From contig JASMKH010000001.1 in assembly GCA_030749435.1 (NCBI GenBank), forward strand, positions 1 to 64,000: a stretch of DNA of 64,000 nt, in the 5' to 3' direction. Of this stretch, positions 1 through 7,482 are shown one piece after another. A model generated the notes under the pieces. The model ran no database searches and was not told where the DNA came from. It saw only the letters and a program-made list of their open reading frames with translations. The translations under genes were made by a program, and so were the position numbers. Source of the DNA: Phycisphaerales bacterium. GTDB taxonomy: Bacteria > Planctomycetota > Phycisphaerae > Phycisphaerales > SM1A02. The number at the start of each line of letters is the position of its first letter. Positions within the stretch are counted from its first letter, which is position 1.

Positions 1-350
1 TTGCCAGCCTTGAGTTCGGTGTGGCCGTGCTTGGCTGCAAGTTGATCGTGGTCATGGGGCACTCAGCGTGCGGTGCTGTGGATGCTGCGTTGGAGCATCG
101 GCACGACACCAATGCGTTGCCTGGAAACCTCCCAGCTTTGGTTGATCAGATCGTCATTCCTTGTACGGTCAACGCCGACCCGAAGGCGCCTGGCGCACTC
201 GATGCTGCCATTGCGTGCAATGCCCGCGAGGGAATTGGCGGTCTGCTGCGAGGGTCCAAGATTCTTTCAGATGCCGTCGAGGCCGGAACGCTCAAGTTGG
301 CTGCAGGCGTGCAAGACCTCAAGACCGGCCGATTCACGCTGGTCGATTAG
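1..350 (+). CDS. Beta-carbonic anhydrase, C-terminal part (cut by window edge)
   Basis: The reading frame is open from the first bases of the window to a TAG stop, so only the C-terminal ~115 residues are present. It contains GHSACGAVDAA, the His/Cys zinc-binding segment of beta-class carbonic anhydrases, preceded by LGCKLIVVM, the usual buried strand. The family interconverts CO2 and bicarbonate in the cytoplasm, using zinc held by two Cys, a His and an Asp; the first Cys would lie upstream of the window. The tail contains GGLLRGSKILSDAVEAGTLK and ends VQDLKTGRFTLVD, like the last strand of these enzymes. A strong hairpin follows 16 bases after the stop. Family assignment is firm; the physiological role (bicarbonate supply or pH) cannot be told from this fragment. 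Confidence 0.9.
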   Translation, partial: ASLEFGVAVLGCKLIVVMGHSACGAVDAALEHRHDTNALPGNLPALVDQIVIPCTVNADPKAPGALDAAIACNAREGIGGLLRGSKILSDAVEAGTLKLAAGVQDLKTGRFTLVD

Positions 351-366
351 AGGCGCTGGCTGATTG

Positions 367-390
367 CCGGGGCGGCGAACACCGCCCCGG
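367..390 (+). terminator. Hairpin after carbonic anhydrase gene
   Basis: CCGGGGCGG and CCGCCCCGG form a perfect 9-bp stem around a 6-base loop, 16 bases after the carbonic anhydrase stop codon. There is no T-run, as with the other hairpins in this window, so it is a probable but not classical Rho-independent terminator. Confidence 0.6.
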
Positions 391-539
391 ATGAGATTCA
401 CTGGCATACCCCACTCGGGAGCCAGGCACGGATCGCTCGGGCGGGCCCCTCTGGACTGATGCTTCAGGCAGGGGGGCCCGTATTCCATGCCTCCGTGAAG
501 ATGGCCCATGCCTTCCACGCGCGCCATACCGCGCCTGAC

Positions 540-607
540 CGGCGAGATGATCGGCACGGCGAGATGATCGGCACGGCGAGATGATCGGCACGGCGAGATG
601 ATCGGCG
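540..607. repeat. Four tandem copies of a 17-bp unit
   Basis: The unit CGGCGAGATGATCGGCA occurs four times head to tail at 540, 557, 574 and 591; only the last base of the final copy differs (G for A). Seventeen is not a multiple of three, so this is not a peptide repeat. The near-identity of the copies suggests recent slippage expansion. Confidence 0.9.
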
Positions 608-1071
608 CGGCGTCTGCGGTCTCCCACTCTCTGACTCTCCCCAGCGCGCGAGCGCATGCACACGGATACTGCCGTGACGCCATCTGCCTTGGCTCCAATG
701 TCATCGATGATTGGAAGCCTCCCCGGGTGCATCAGAAGGCCGTTGACTTGGCAGCGCTGGTCTTGGCCACCATCGAAGGATTCCGCTGAGGCTCCGGGCT
801 TCTGGACGACCGCCTCAACTGGGCCTCAGTCTCCATCGCTTGAGGCAGCGTTGGCTCCACGAAGCGACTGACAGTGCCTTCGATGACGAGCAGGTACCCC
901 GAACTGTCTCCAGCAATCCCCTCCCGTCCAAGTGACAGCTTCGGGCCTCATGCGCTGAAACCCGAGTCCTGATTCAATCCGAGAACTGGGAAGTCGTGTC
1001 CATGGCCTGCACTCGCTTCGATGGAACCGCACCGAGGCAGGCGGCCGACGGCCCGGGCGCGCAGACTGGAC

Positions 1072-1479
1072 CTACACGCTCCGCTCCAGCATCTGACGCA
1101 TCACCGAGAGCGTGGCATCGCTGACATGGTGTTCCATGCCTTCGGCGTCGCGGGCAGCATTGGCGGGGGGGACGCCGATGTGCAGAAGAAAGTCGAGAAG
1201 GAGCTGGTGCCGCCTTCGAGATCGTCTCGCCATCAATGAGCCTTTGGGTGTGAGCGTGCAGGGACCGTAGGGCTCCTTGTCGATGAGCCCCTCGGCTGAG
1301 AGTCGCTGCAGAATACGTGTGACGGTGACGTGGCTGACCCCCATCTTGGCCGCGAGGTCCTTCACGCGGCACGTGGGCTGGGACTTGAGAATGTCATCGA
1401 TGGCTTCGACGTAGTCCTCCGCCGTCTCGCTGGCATGGTCCTGACGCGTTTTCGCGAATGTGTTGCTTCTTCGTGACAT
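1072..1479 (-). CDS. mntR: Manganese-dependent transcriptional repressor MntR (DtxR family)
   Basis: The product is 135 residues, close to the ~140-155 of MntR proteins. It has an N-terminal winged helix with a recognition helix around GVSHVTVTRILQRL, and a DtxR-type dimerisation domain. All MntR metal ligands can be found by eye: Asp and Glu in AEDYVEAI, His in RRHQLLLDF, and Glu, Glu and His in AEGMEHH. There is no SH3-like third domain. With Mn(II) bound, such proteins repress Mn uptake genes. The ATG at 1479 is preferred to upstream frame extensions because GGAG sits 8 bases before it. The gene diverges from a Mn-type ABC importer across a palindromic operator candidate (1523-1564), which fits control of the importer and possibly of itself. 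Confidence 0.93.
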   Translation of the reverse strand: MSRRSNTFAKTRQDHASETAEDYVEAIDDILKSQPTCRVKDLAAKMGVSHVTVTRILQRLSAEGLIDKEPYGPCTLTPKGSLMARRSRRRHQLLLDFLLHIGVPPANAARDAEGMEHHVSDATLSVMRQMLERSV

Positions 1480-1522
1480 AGGCGGGCTCCTGCCTGGCCG
1501 CTGGTTGACGATGCTGCATACA

Positions 1523-1564
1523 AAGTGTAGCATTTGCTACGAGCCCGTAGCAAGGGCTACACTT
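1523..1564. promoter_or_regulatory. Double palindrome, likely MntR operator in mntR/troA divergent promoter
   Basis: Two GTAGC-N4-GCTAC palindromes lie at 1527-1540 and 1547-1560, exactly 20 bp apart (two helical turns), so two dimers could bind the same DNA face. The pair sits inside a larger inverted repeat: AAGTGTAGC at 1523-1531 mirrors GCTACACTT at 1556-1564. The block lies between the mntR start (1479) and the troA start (1582), where a shared operator is expected. Binding by the neighbouring MntR is inferred from position and symmetry. Confidence 0.75.
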
Positions 1565-1581
1565 CAGAAAGGACAACCGCC

Positions 1582-2529
1582 ATGCATCGCTGGGCTGCAC
1601 TGTTCGGGGCCTTGGGGATCGCGGGGGCACTTCAGGCCGCCTCGTTGGACATCGTTGCAACCACCGGCATGGTGGCCGACATCGCGCGGCACGTGGCGGG
1701 GGACCGGGCCAGCGTCGTGAACATCATGGGCGAAGGGGTCGATCCCCATCTGTACAAGCCGGTGGCATCCGATGTGCGGCGGATCATGGCTGCGGACGTC
1801 GTGCTCTACAACGGACTGAAGTTGGAAGGCCGGATGGGAGACATTTTCGAACGCGCCGCAGCCAGAGGACGCTTCGTCCGCCCGGTTGCCGCCATGGTCG
1901 ACGAGGCCTACCTGCTCGAGCCGGCGGATGAGCCCGGACACCCTGATCCCCATGTCTGGATGGATGTCAAGGCGTGGATGGCTGCGACGGAAGCGGTGGC
2001 CATTGCGCTGTGCCAGGCTGATCCGCAGGGTTGTGACACCTACCGACACAACGCCGAGTCTTATGTCGCCGAGTTGTCACGCCTTGATGCCTATGTACGC
2101 CGCGTTGTCGGCAGCATTCCGCAGGGGCAGCGCGTACTCGTGACGGCGCATGATGCGTTCAACTACTTCGGCCGCGCGTACGGTCTTGAAGTCATGGGCA
2201 TCCAGGGCATTTCAACTGAATCAGAAGCAGGCCTCGCAGATGTGACGGGTCTTGTTGACACGCTTGTAGAACGCAAGGTCCCTGCGGTGTTCGTCGAATC
2301 AAGTGTTCCGGACAAGTACGTGCGGGCGCTGATTGAAGGCGCCGCGGCACGCGGGCATCAGGTCATCGTGGGTGGAGAGTTGTTCTCGGATGCAATGGGC
2401 AAGCCTGGAACCTACGAAGGCACCTATGTCGGGATGATCGACCACAACGCGACGACGGTTGCAGGTGCGCTCGGGGGTGAGGTTCCTCAGGGCGGTTTCA
2501 GCGGGCCTGCGTCGGAGGCAGGCGAGTGA
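1582..2529 (+). CDS. troA: Manganese-type ABC transporter substrate-binding protein (TroA/PsaA family)
   Basis: This 315-residue protein binds the metal outside the inner membrane and delivers it to the permeases. The start ATG (1582) is preceded by AAGGA and followed by a signal peptide ending around ALQAAS; no lipobox Cys is present, so it should be a soluble periplasmic protein. Cluster-9 binding-protein motifs are clear: DPHLYKP (His56), HPDPHVW (His124), GISTESEAG (Glu213) and GMIDHN (Asp287). A His/His/Glu/Asp set is typical of Mn/Fe-type members (PsaA, MntC), whereas Zn-type members usually use a third His. The His-rich loop of ZnuA is absent. It is the first gene of a compact operon; the ATPase gene starts three bases after its stop. 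Confidence 0.92.
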   Translation: MHRWAALFGALGIAGALQAASLDIVATTGMVADIARHVAGDRASVVNIMGEGVDPHLYKPVASDVRRIMAADVVLYNGLKLEGRMGDIFERAAARGRFVRPVAAMVDEAYLLEPADEPGHPDPHVWMDVKAWMAATEAVAIALCQADPQGCDTYRHNAESYVAELSRLDAYVRRVVGSIPQGQRVLVTAHDAFNYFGRAYGLEVMGIQGISTESEAGLADVTGLVDTLVERKVPAVFVESSVPDKYVRALIEGAAARGHQVIVGGELFSDAMGKPGTYEGTYVGMIDHNATTVAGALGGEVPQGGFSGPASEAGE

Positions 2530-2532
2530 TCG

Positions 2533-3351
2533 ATGGATCGTCCTCCCAGCAACCCGGTGACGGTGGCCCGAGGGGCCGAGCACGACCCGGACGCTGCGCT
2601 CTCGATTCATGATCTGACCGTGGCCTACGATCGGCGGCCTGTGCTGTGGGATGTCGATCTCGATGTCCCAGCCGGGTGTCTTGCCGCCATCGTCGGGCCC
2701 AACGGGTCCGGAAAGAGCACGCTGATCAAGGCGTGTCTGAACCTGCTGCCTCGTGTGTCGGGTGACGTGCGAGTGTTCGGCGCATCGGGGCGGTCTTCAC
2801 GTCGCCGTGTCGCCTACGTACCGCAGCGGGAGACGGTCGATTGGGACTTCCCGGTCAGCGCGCACGATGTCGTGGCCATGGGAACGTACGGGCGATTGGG
2901 TTGGCTGCGACCCGTCGGCAAGGCGCAGAAGCGGGCCGCAATGCGGGCGCTCGACCGGGTGGGGCTTGCCGACTACGCGGGCCGGCAGATCAGCCAACTT
3001 TCGGGTGGGCAGCAGCAGCGGGTGTTCCTCGCCCGCGCCCTCGTGCAGGAAGCGGATCTCTACCTCATGGATGAGCCCTTTGCATCGGTGGACGCTGCGA
3101 CGGAGCAGGCCATCGTGGAGGTTCTTCGCGCCCTCCGCAACGACGGCGCGACGCTCGTGGTGGTTCACCATGATCTGCAGACTGTTGCGGAGTACTTCGA
3201 ACACCTCATCCTGCTCAACATGCGTGTCGTGGCCAGCGGCCCGATGGAGGCGACCCTCACAGCCGAGAACCTCCGGGCCACCTACGGTGGCCGACTGACC
3301 CTGCTTGAACAGGCCGCCACGGCACTCGGGCGGCTCTCAAGGGATCGGTGA
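2533..3351 (+). CDS. troB: Metal ABC transporter ATP-binding protein
   Basis: A 272-residue nucleotide-binding subunit that powers metal import. It shows Walker A GPNGSGKST, a Q-loop in YVPQRE, the ABC signature LSGGQQQR, Walker B LYLMDEP, and the switch His in VVVHHDL. After the signature it matches the TroB/MntB/ZnuC type (EQAIVEVLRAL, then YFEHLILLNMRVVASG). It lies three bases after troA, and its stop overlaps the start of the first permease (ATGA-like, GTG at 3348). No strong Shine-Dalgarno sequence precedes the ATG at 2533, consistent with translational coupling to troA. Confidence 0.95.
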   Translation: MDRPPSNPVTVARGAEHDPDAALSIHDLTVAYDRRPVLWDVDLDVPAGCLAAIVGPNGSGKSTLIKACLNLLPRVSGDVRVFGASGRSSRRRVAYVPQRETVDWDFPVSAHDVVAMGTYGRLGWLRPVGKAQKRAAMRALDRVGLADYAGRQISQLSGGQQQRVFLARALVQEADLYLMDEPFASVDAATEQAIVEVLRALRNDGATLVVVHHDLQTVAEYFEHLILLNMRVVASGPMEATLTAENLRATYGGRLTLLEQAATALGRLSRDR

Positions 3352-4676
3352 GCGGGATGCTCCTCGCTACAGCGCTGTTCGATGTGCTGCTGCTGGCCGA
3401 TTGGAACACGCGAGTCGTCGTCATCGGCACCTCCATGCTCGGTGTGGCCGCTGGGGTGGTCGGTTCCTTTCTCGTGCTTCGCAAGCGGGCGCTGCTCGGT
3501 GACACGGTGAGCCATGCCATGCTTCCCGGTGTGGTCGGCGCGTTTCTGATCATGCAGGCGTTCGGTGGCGGCGGCAAGAACTTCGGCGGGCTGCTCCTCG
3601 GGGCGGCGCTCGCTGGCGTGCTTGCGGCATGGGCAGTCCCAGTCCTGCGGCGGGCGACAGGCCTCAAGGATGACGCGATCATGGGCGTGGTCCTGGGTGG
3701 TGGCTTCGGACTCGGCATCGCGATGCTGGGCGTGGCGCAGGCCGTGCCGGGAGGGAACCAGGCCGGTCTGGAGTCCTTCATCTATGGGCGAACCGCCTCC
3801 ATGGTTCAGAGCGATGCGATCGGAATCGGGGCCACCGCAGCCGTGACGCTCGTCATCGCGATTCTGCTCGCCAAGGAGTTTCGGCTGCTGTGCTTCGACG
3901 AGGCGTTTGGCAGGGCGCTTGGGCGAAGGGAGGGATGGCTCGATCTCGGGTTGATGCTCCTTGCCGTGACGGTGACTGTCGTCGGACTGCAGGCGGTCGG
4001 CCTCATTCTCGTCATCGCGCTGCTCATCACTCCCGCGGCCGCCGCCCGATTCTGGACCGACGAGTTCCTTCGAATGATCGCGATTGCGGGTGCGCTCGGG
4101 GCGGTTGCCTGCTGGATCGGCGCGTCCATCAGTGCGCTGGCACCGGACCTCCCTGCGGGGTCGATCATCGTATTGACGTTGTCCTTTCTGTTCGGCATCT
4201 CGATGCTCATCGGTACGAGGCGCGGTGCGATCAAGCGACTCCTGCAGCGCCGCGATCTTCGACGGCGGACCGGCCAGCAGCACCTGCTGCGGGCGGCCGC
4301 CGAATCGATCGAAGCGAGAGACGCCGATGGGTGGGCGCTCAAGGACTTGATGCCGCTACGGAGTTGGTCAGGCGGCCAGTTGCGGTCGCTGCACCGCCGG
4401 GCGGTGCGGCGAGGTGATGTCGTCAGGAGCGAAGGCTGCTATGCATTCACGCCAACTGGGCGAGCCGCGGCGAATCGAGTCGTTCGGAATCATCGGCTCT
4501 GGGAGCTGTTCCTGATTCGGTACGCCGACATCGCGCCCTCGCACGTGGACCGGGATGCCGATCTGGTCGAACATGTGCTCGGTGAATCGCTGGTCAGTGA
4601 ACTGGAAGCCATGCTTGGCGATGGCTGTGGGGGCCTCCGGAGCCCGCATGCAGTGGGGACTCACCATGACGCTTGA
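3348..4676 (+). CDS. troC: Metal ABC transporter permease with C-terminal DtxR-like domain (first of two)
   Basis: Residues ~1-290 form an ABC-3 (TroC/MntB/ZnuB) permease: hydrophobic segments with GDTVSHAMLPGVVGAFL near the front and GLQAVGLILVIALLITPAAAA later. The protein is ~150 residues longer than ordinary family members (~280). The extension, about 310-425, reads as a winged helix (LRSLHRRAVRRGDVV, CYAFTPTGRAAA) followed by a DtxR-type dimerisation domain: NHRLWELFL (His382, Glu386) and SHVDRDADLVEHV (Glu408, His409). Compared with DtxR, the third ancillary ligand (His98) is Asp401 and the Cys102 position is Asp405, so the site is partly altered; His399 might substitute. Start: GTG at 3348 overlaps troB; ATG at 3357 is an alternative. 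The 3' end overlaps the next permease by 11 bases. Confidence 0.88.
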   Translation: MSGMLLATALFDVLLLADWNTRVVVIGTSMLGVAAGVVGSFLVLRKRALLGDTVSHAMLPGVVGAFLIMQAFGGGGKNFGGLLLGAALAGVLAAWAVPVLRRATGLKDDAIMGVVLGGGFGLGIAMLGVAQAVPGGNQAGLESFIYGRTASMVQSDAIGIGATAAVTLVIAILLAKEFRLLCFDEAFGRALGRREGWLDLGLMLLAVTVTVVGLQAVGLILVIALLITPAAAARFWTDEFLRMIAIAGALGAVACWIGASISALAPDLPAGSIIVLTLSFLFGISMLIGTRRGAIKRLLQRRDLRRRTGQQHLLRAAAESIEARDADGWALKDLMPLRSWSGGQLRSLHRRAVRRGDVVRSEGCYAFTPTGRAAANRVVRNHRLWELFLIRYADIAPSHVDRDADLVEHVLGESLVSELEAMLGDGCGGLRSPHAVGTHHDA

Positions 4677-5973
4677 CTACGACGGCTGGATCATCCTGAT
4701 CGGTGTGCTCGTCGCTGCATGTTGCGCGATCCCGGGGAGTTGGTTGGTCGTGCGGGGGATGGGCATGATGGGCGATGCTGTGTCGCACGCGGTGCTGCCG
4801 GGTATTGCCATCGGCTTCCTCGTCAGTGGAACGCGGTCGGGGGCGTGGATGTTTCTGGGTGCGGCGATCGCCGGCATCCTGGCGGCCGTCATAACTCAGG
4901 TCGTTCACCACTGGGGTCGGATTGAGCGTGGGGCAGCGATGGGACTTGTATTCACCACCTTCTTTTCGCTCGGGCTCCTCCTGATCGTGCAGTCGGCGGA
5001 CTCGGTCGACCTTGACCCCAACTGTGTGCTGTATGGCGCTATCGAGCTCGCGCCGCTCGACACAATCTCGATCTCTGGCATGGACGTGCCACGGATGCTG
5101 ATTCCGCTGGCAGCCGTCCTGATCGCCAACGTGGCATTGACGGGCATGCTGTTCAAGGAGTTGCTTGCTGCGGCATTCGATCCGGGCCTTGCGACCTCGC
5201 AGGGGTTCGACTCGCGGTGGCTGCACTACGGCCTCATGGCGTTGACGGCGGCGACCTGCGTTGCGTGCTTTGAGGCTGTGGGGAGCATCATCACGGTCGC
5301 CCTTCTTGTGGCGCCGCCCGCGGCAGCACTGCTGTTCATCCGCCGAATGAAGTGGGTCATCGTGCTGGCGGCGCTGCTCGGTGGACTCGCGGCGGTGATG
5401 GGGCATCTGGCGGCGTTGACGGTTCCCGGGTGGATTCTCGGTGGGAATGTCGATACATCGTCCTCGGGAATGATGGCGGTTGCATCGATGGCGATCTTCC
5501 TCGCTGCAGCGATGTTCGCACCAGGCCGAGGCTCGCTCGCCCGCCGCTGGGCGGCGCGGCGTGATGCGATGCGGGTTGCCGTCGAGGATGCGCTTGGACT
5601 CCTGTTTCGACTGGAGGAACGTGCAGTCACCATGGACCGCGACGAGGTCGAAGGCCTTCTTCGATCCGATGTCAGGATCGGTGGCAGATTGGCGGCCGTG
5701 CTGGCGAGGCTTCGTCGAGGATCTCTGGCGGAGCTGCGCGGAGGGAATTGGAAGTTGACGGTCTCGGGTCGATCCGAAGCGCAAAGCCTGGTGCGAGCGC
5801 ATCGACTGTGGGAGACGTATCTCGCTGGAAGGGCGAGCATCCCGTCGAGCCATCTGCATGCCGCGGCCGAGCGCCTGGAGCACGTCACGGATCCTTCGCT
5901 GGCGGCGCAGTTGCAGCGTGAAGTCGGGGACACGCCGGACGATCCACACGGGCGTCCGATCCCACCGGCCTGA
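4666..5973 (+). CDS. troD: Metal ABC transporter permease with C-terminal MntR/DtxR-like domain (second of two)
   Basis: A 435-residue protein: ABC-3 permease (~1-280, with GDAVSHAVLPGIAIGFL and CFEAVGSIITVALLVAPPAAA), then a ~150-residue DtxR-like extension. In the extension VEDALGLLFRLEE resembles the first helix of MntR (Asp308 at the DtxR Met10/MntR Asp8 position). HRLWETYL (His379, Glu383) and HAAAERLEHV (His398, Glu402, Glu405, His406) reproduce DtxR ligands 79, 83, 98, 102, 105 and 106 at a constant offset of 300. Glu at 402 is the MntR (Mn) choice; DtxR has Cys. DPHGRPIP near the end is a DtxR-family motif. Start ATG 4666 has GGGGA upstream and overlaps troC by 11 bases. The domain may act as a cytoplasmic metal gate or as an extra regulator; this is inference. 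Confidence 0.9.
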   Translation: MTLDYDGWIILIGVLVAACCAIPGSWLVVRGMGMMGDAVSHAVLPGIAIGFLVSGTRSGAWMFLGAAIAGILAAVITQVVHHWGRIERGAAMGLVFTTFFSLGLLLIVQSADSVDLDPNCVLYGAIELAPLDTISISGMDVPRMLIPLAAVLIANVALTGMLFKELLAAAFDPGLATSQGFDSRWLHYGLMALTAATCVACFEAVGSIITVALLVAPPAAALLFIRRMKWVIVLAALLGGLAAVMGHLAALTVPGWILGGNVDTSSSGMMAVASMAIFLAAAMFAPGRGSLARRWAARRDAMRVAVEDALGLLFRLEERAVTMDRDEVEGLLRSDVRIGGRLAAVLARLRRGSLAELRGGNWKLTVSGRSEAQSLVRAHRLWETYLAGRASIPSSHLHAAAERLEHVTDPSLAAQLQREVGDTPDDPHGRPIPPA

Positions 5974-6036
5974 GCGCCGGGTCAATCCTCCTGTCGTGTC
6001 CGCCCCGGGTGGGCTCACGTTGTAGCATGACCGCCC

Positions 6037-7482
6037 ATGGCACGCTCTTGGAAGGTCGCCGAGAAGGGATACGACGAGGCACTTGCATCCGACGATGCCG
6101 CTCGAGGGCTGTATCGATCGGTGATCGAGACACTGAGCCGCTTCGACGAGCGTGAAATTCTCAGGCGGGAGGAACTGCAGGAGGTGTCGCTTGTCAATCA
6201 GGGCATCACCTTCACCGTGTATGGCGAGGAAGAGGGCACTGAGCGGACGTTTCCCTTTGACTTCGTGCCCCGCATCATCGGTAGTGACGAGTGGGAGACG
6301 CTCGAGAGGGGGCTCATTCAGCGGGTGACGGCAATCAACCTGTTCCTTGAGGATGTCTATGGGGATCAGCGATGCCTGCGCGAGAACATCGTTCCATTTG
6401 ATCTGGTGCTCTCTCGGAGCGACTTTCGGCGGGAGCTCATAGGAACTCGGCCGCGTCATGGGGTCTTCACGCACATTGCGGGGATCGACCTGCTTCGCGG
6501 CGAACAAGGCGAGTTTCTCGTTCTGGAGGACAACTGCCGGTGCCCCAGCGGCGTCTCATACGTGCTTGAGAACCGGAACCTGCTCTCACGGGTGTTCCCC
6601 GAGATTTTTGCGAATTACGGAGTCCGCCCGGTGGACACCTATCCGCAGATGCTCCTTGAGACCCTCAAGTTCGCGGCGCCCCGAGGTCGCGAGCGTCCGT
6701 CGGTCGCGGTGCTCACACCTGGTCTGAACAACAGCGCGTACTTTGAACACTCATTCCTGGCACGAGAGATGGGCGTGCCACTTGTCGAGGGGCGGGACCT
6801 CATCGTCGAGAACGATCAGGTCTCGATGCGGACGACCCGAGGCCGGCAGCGGGTGGACGTGCTGTACCGCCGTGTTGACGATGCCTTTCTCGATCCCGTG
6901 GTGTTCAATGCAGGGAGTCTGCTCGGGGTTCCGGGCCTGATCCACGCATGGCGGGCCGGCAACATCACGATTGCCAACGCGCCTGGGGCCGGCGTTGCGG
7001 ACGACAAGTCGATCTATCCCTGGATGCCCGATCTCATTCGGTTTTTCCTCGACGAGGAGCCGCTGCTGGCGCAGGTCCATACCTACATCGGTCGCAAGAC
7101 TGAGGATGCCGCCTACATCCGCGACAACCTCTCTTCGCTGGTCGTCAAGTTGACCGATGGGGCTGGCGGGTACGGGATGTTGGTGGGGCCAACCGCCAGT
7201 GCATCGCAGATCGCCGAGTTCGCGACGGTGTTTGATGCCAACCCCGACGCCTACATCGCCCAGCCACTCGTGGAGTTCTCCTCGCACCCGACCTGGACCG
7301 GGAACGGGTACGCGCCGCGTCATGTCGACATGCGGCCGTTTGTCCTCTTCGGAGAGACGATTCGGGTGCTGGCCGGTGGCCTGACACGAGTCGCGCTTCA
7401 GGAAGGGTCGTACGTCGTCAACTCATCACAGGGCGGCGGGAGCAAGGACACGTGGGTGCTGGCGGAGGAACTCGTTCGATGA
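6037..7482 (+). CDS. Circularly permuted ATP-grasp family protein (CP_ATPgrasp type 2)
   Basis: A 481-residue cytoplasmic protein of the circularly permuted ATP-grasp family formerly called DUF404/DUF407. Recognisable parts are LVNQGITFTVYGE and RIIGSDEWETLERGLIQRVTAINLFLEDVYG near the N-terminus, FLVLEDNCRCPSGVSY in the middle, and a C-terminal block with VVKLTDGAGGYGMLVGP, HVDMRPFVLF and RVALQEGSYVVNSSQGGGSKDTWVL. ATP-grasp enzymes form amide or peptide bonds through an acyl-phosphate. This subfamily almost always sits with an alpha-E protein and a transglutaminase-like protein, as here, and is predicted to take part in making a small peptide-like molecule or tag; the substrate is unknown. 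The stop overlaps the next start (ATGA). Confidence 0.92.
   Translation: MARSWKVAEKGYDEALASDDAARGLYRSVIETLSRFDEREILRREELQEVSLVNQGITFTVYGEEEGTERTFPFDFVPRIIGSDEWETLERGLIQRVTAINLFLEDVYGDQRCLRENIVPFDLVLSRSDFRRELIGTRPRHGVFTHIAGIDLLRGEQGEFLVLEDNCRCPSGVSYVLENRNLLSRVFPEIFANYGVRPVDTYPQMLLETLKFAAPRGRERPSVAVLTPGLNNSAYFEHSFLAREMGVPLVEGRDLIVENDQVSMRTTRGRQRVDVLYRRVDDAFLDPVVFNAGSLLGVPGLIHAWRAGNITIANAPGAGVADDKSIYPWMPDLIRFFLDEEPLLAQVHTYIGRKTEDAAYIRDNLSSLVVKLTDGAGGYGMLVGPTASASQIAEFATVFDANPDAYIAQPLVEFSSHPTWTGNGYAPRHVDMRPFVLFGETIRVLAGGLTRVALQEGSYVVNSSQGGGSKDTWVLAEELVR

Larger units (their letters stand above)
351..1071. other. 720-base gap without a convincing gene
   Basis: Between the carbonic anhydrase stop and the mntR stop no frame shows a recognisable domain. 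The gap holds the terminator at 367-390 and the tandem repeat at 540-607. A 63-codon frame at 598-789 on the plus strand begins inside the repeat. Its second half (about 690-789) reads like ordinary protein but matches no family I recognise; it could be a remnant of a lost gene. Nothing else is supported. Confidence 0.5.

Noticed and set aside
598-789. 63-codon plus-strand frame after the carbonic anhydrase
   Set aside because: It begins within the tandem repeat, lacks a ribosome-binding site and matches no family; recorded only as a possible remnant.
6018-6031. GTAGCATG half-site before the ATP-grasp gene, similar to the MntR palindrome
   Set aside because: Only one half-site is present with no dyad partner; chance occurrence is likely.
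4594-6507. 637-codon open frame on the minus strand
   Set aside because: It lies antisense to the second permease and the ATP-grasp gene, is rich in Arg/His/Gln, shows no domain, and is a by-product of high-GC codon usage in real genes.
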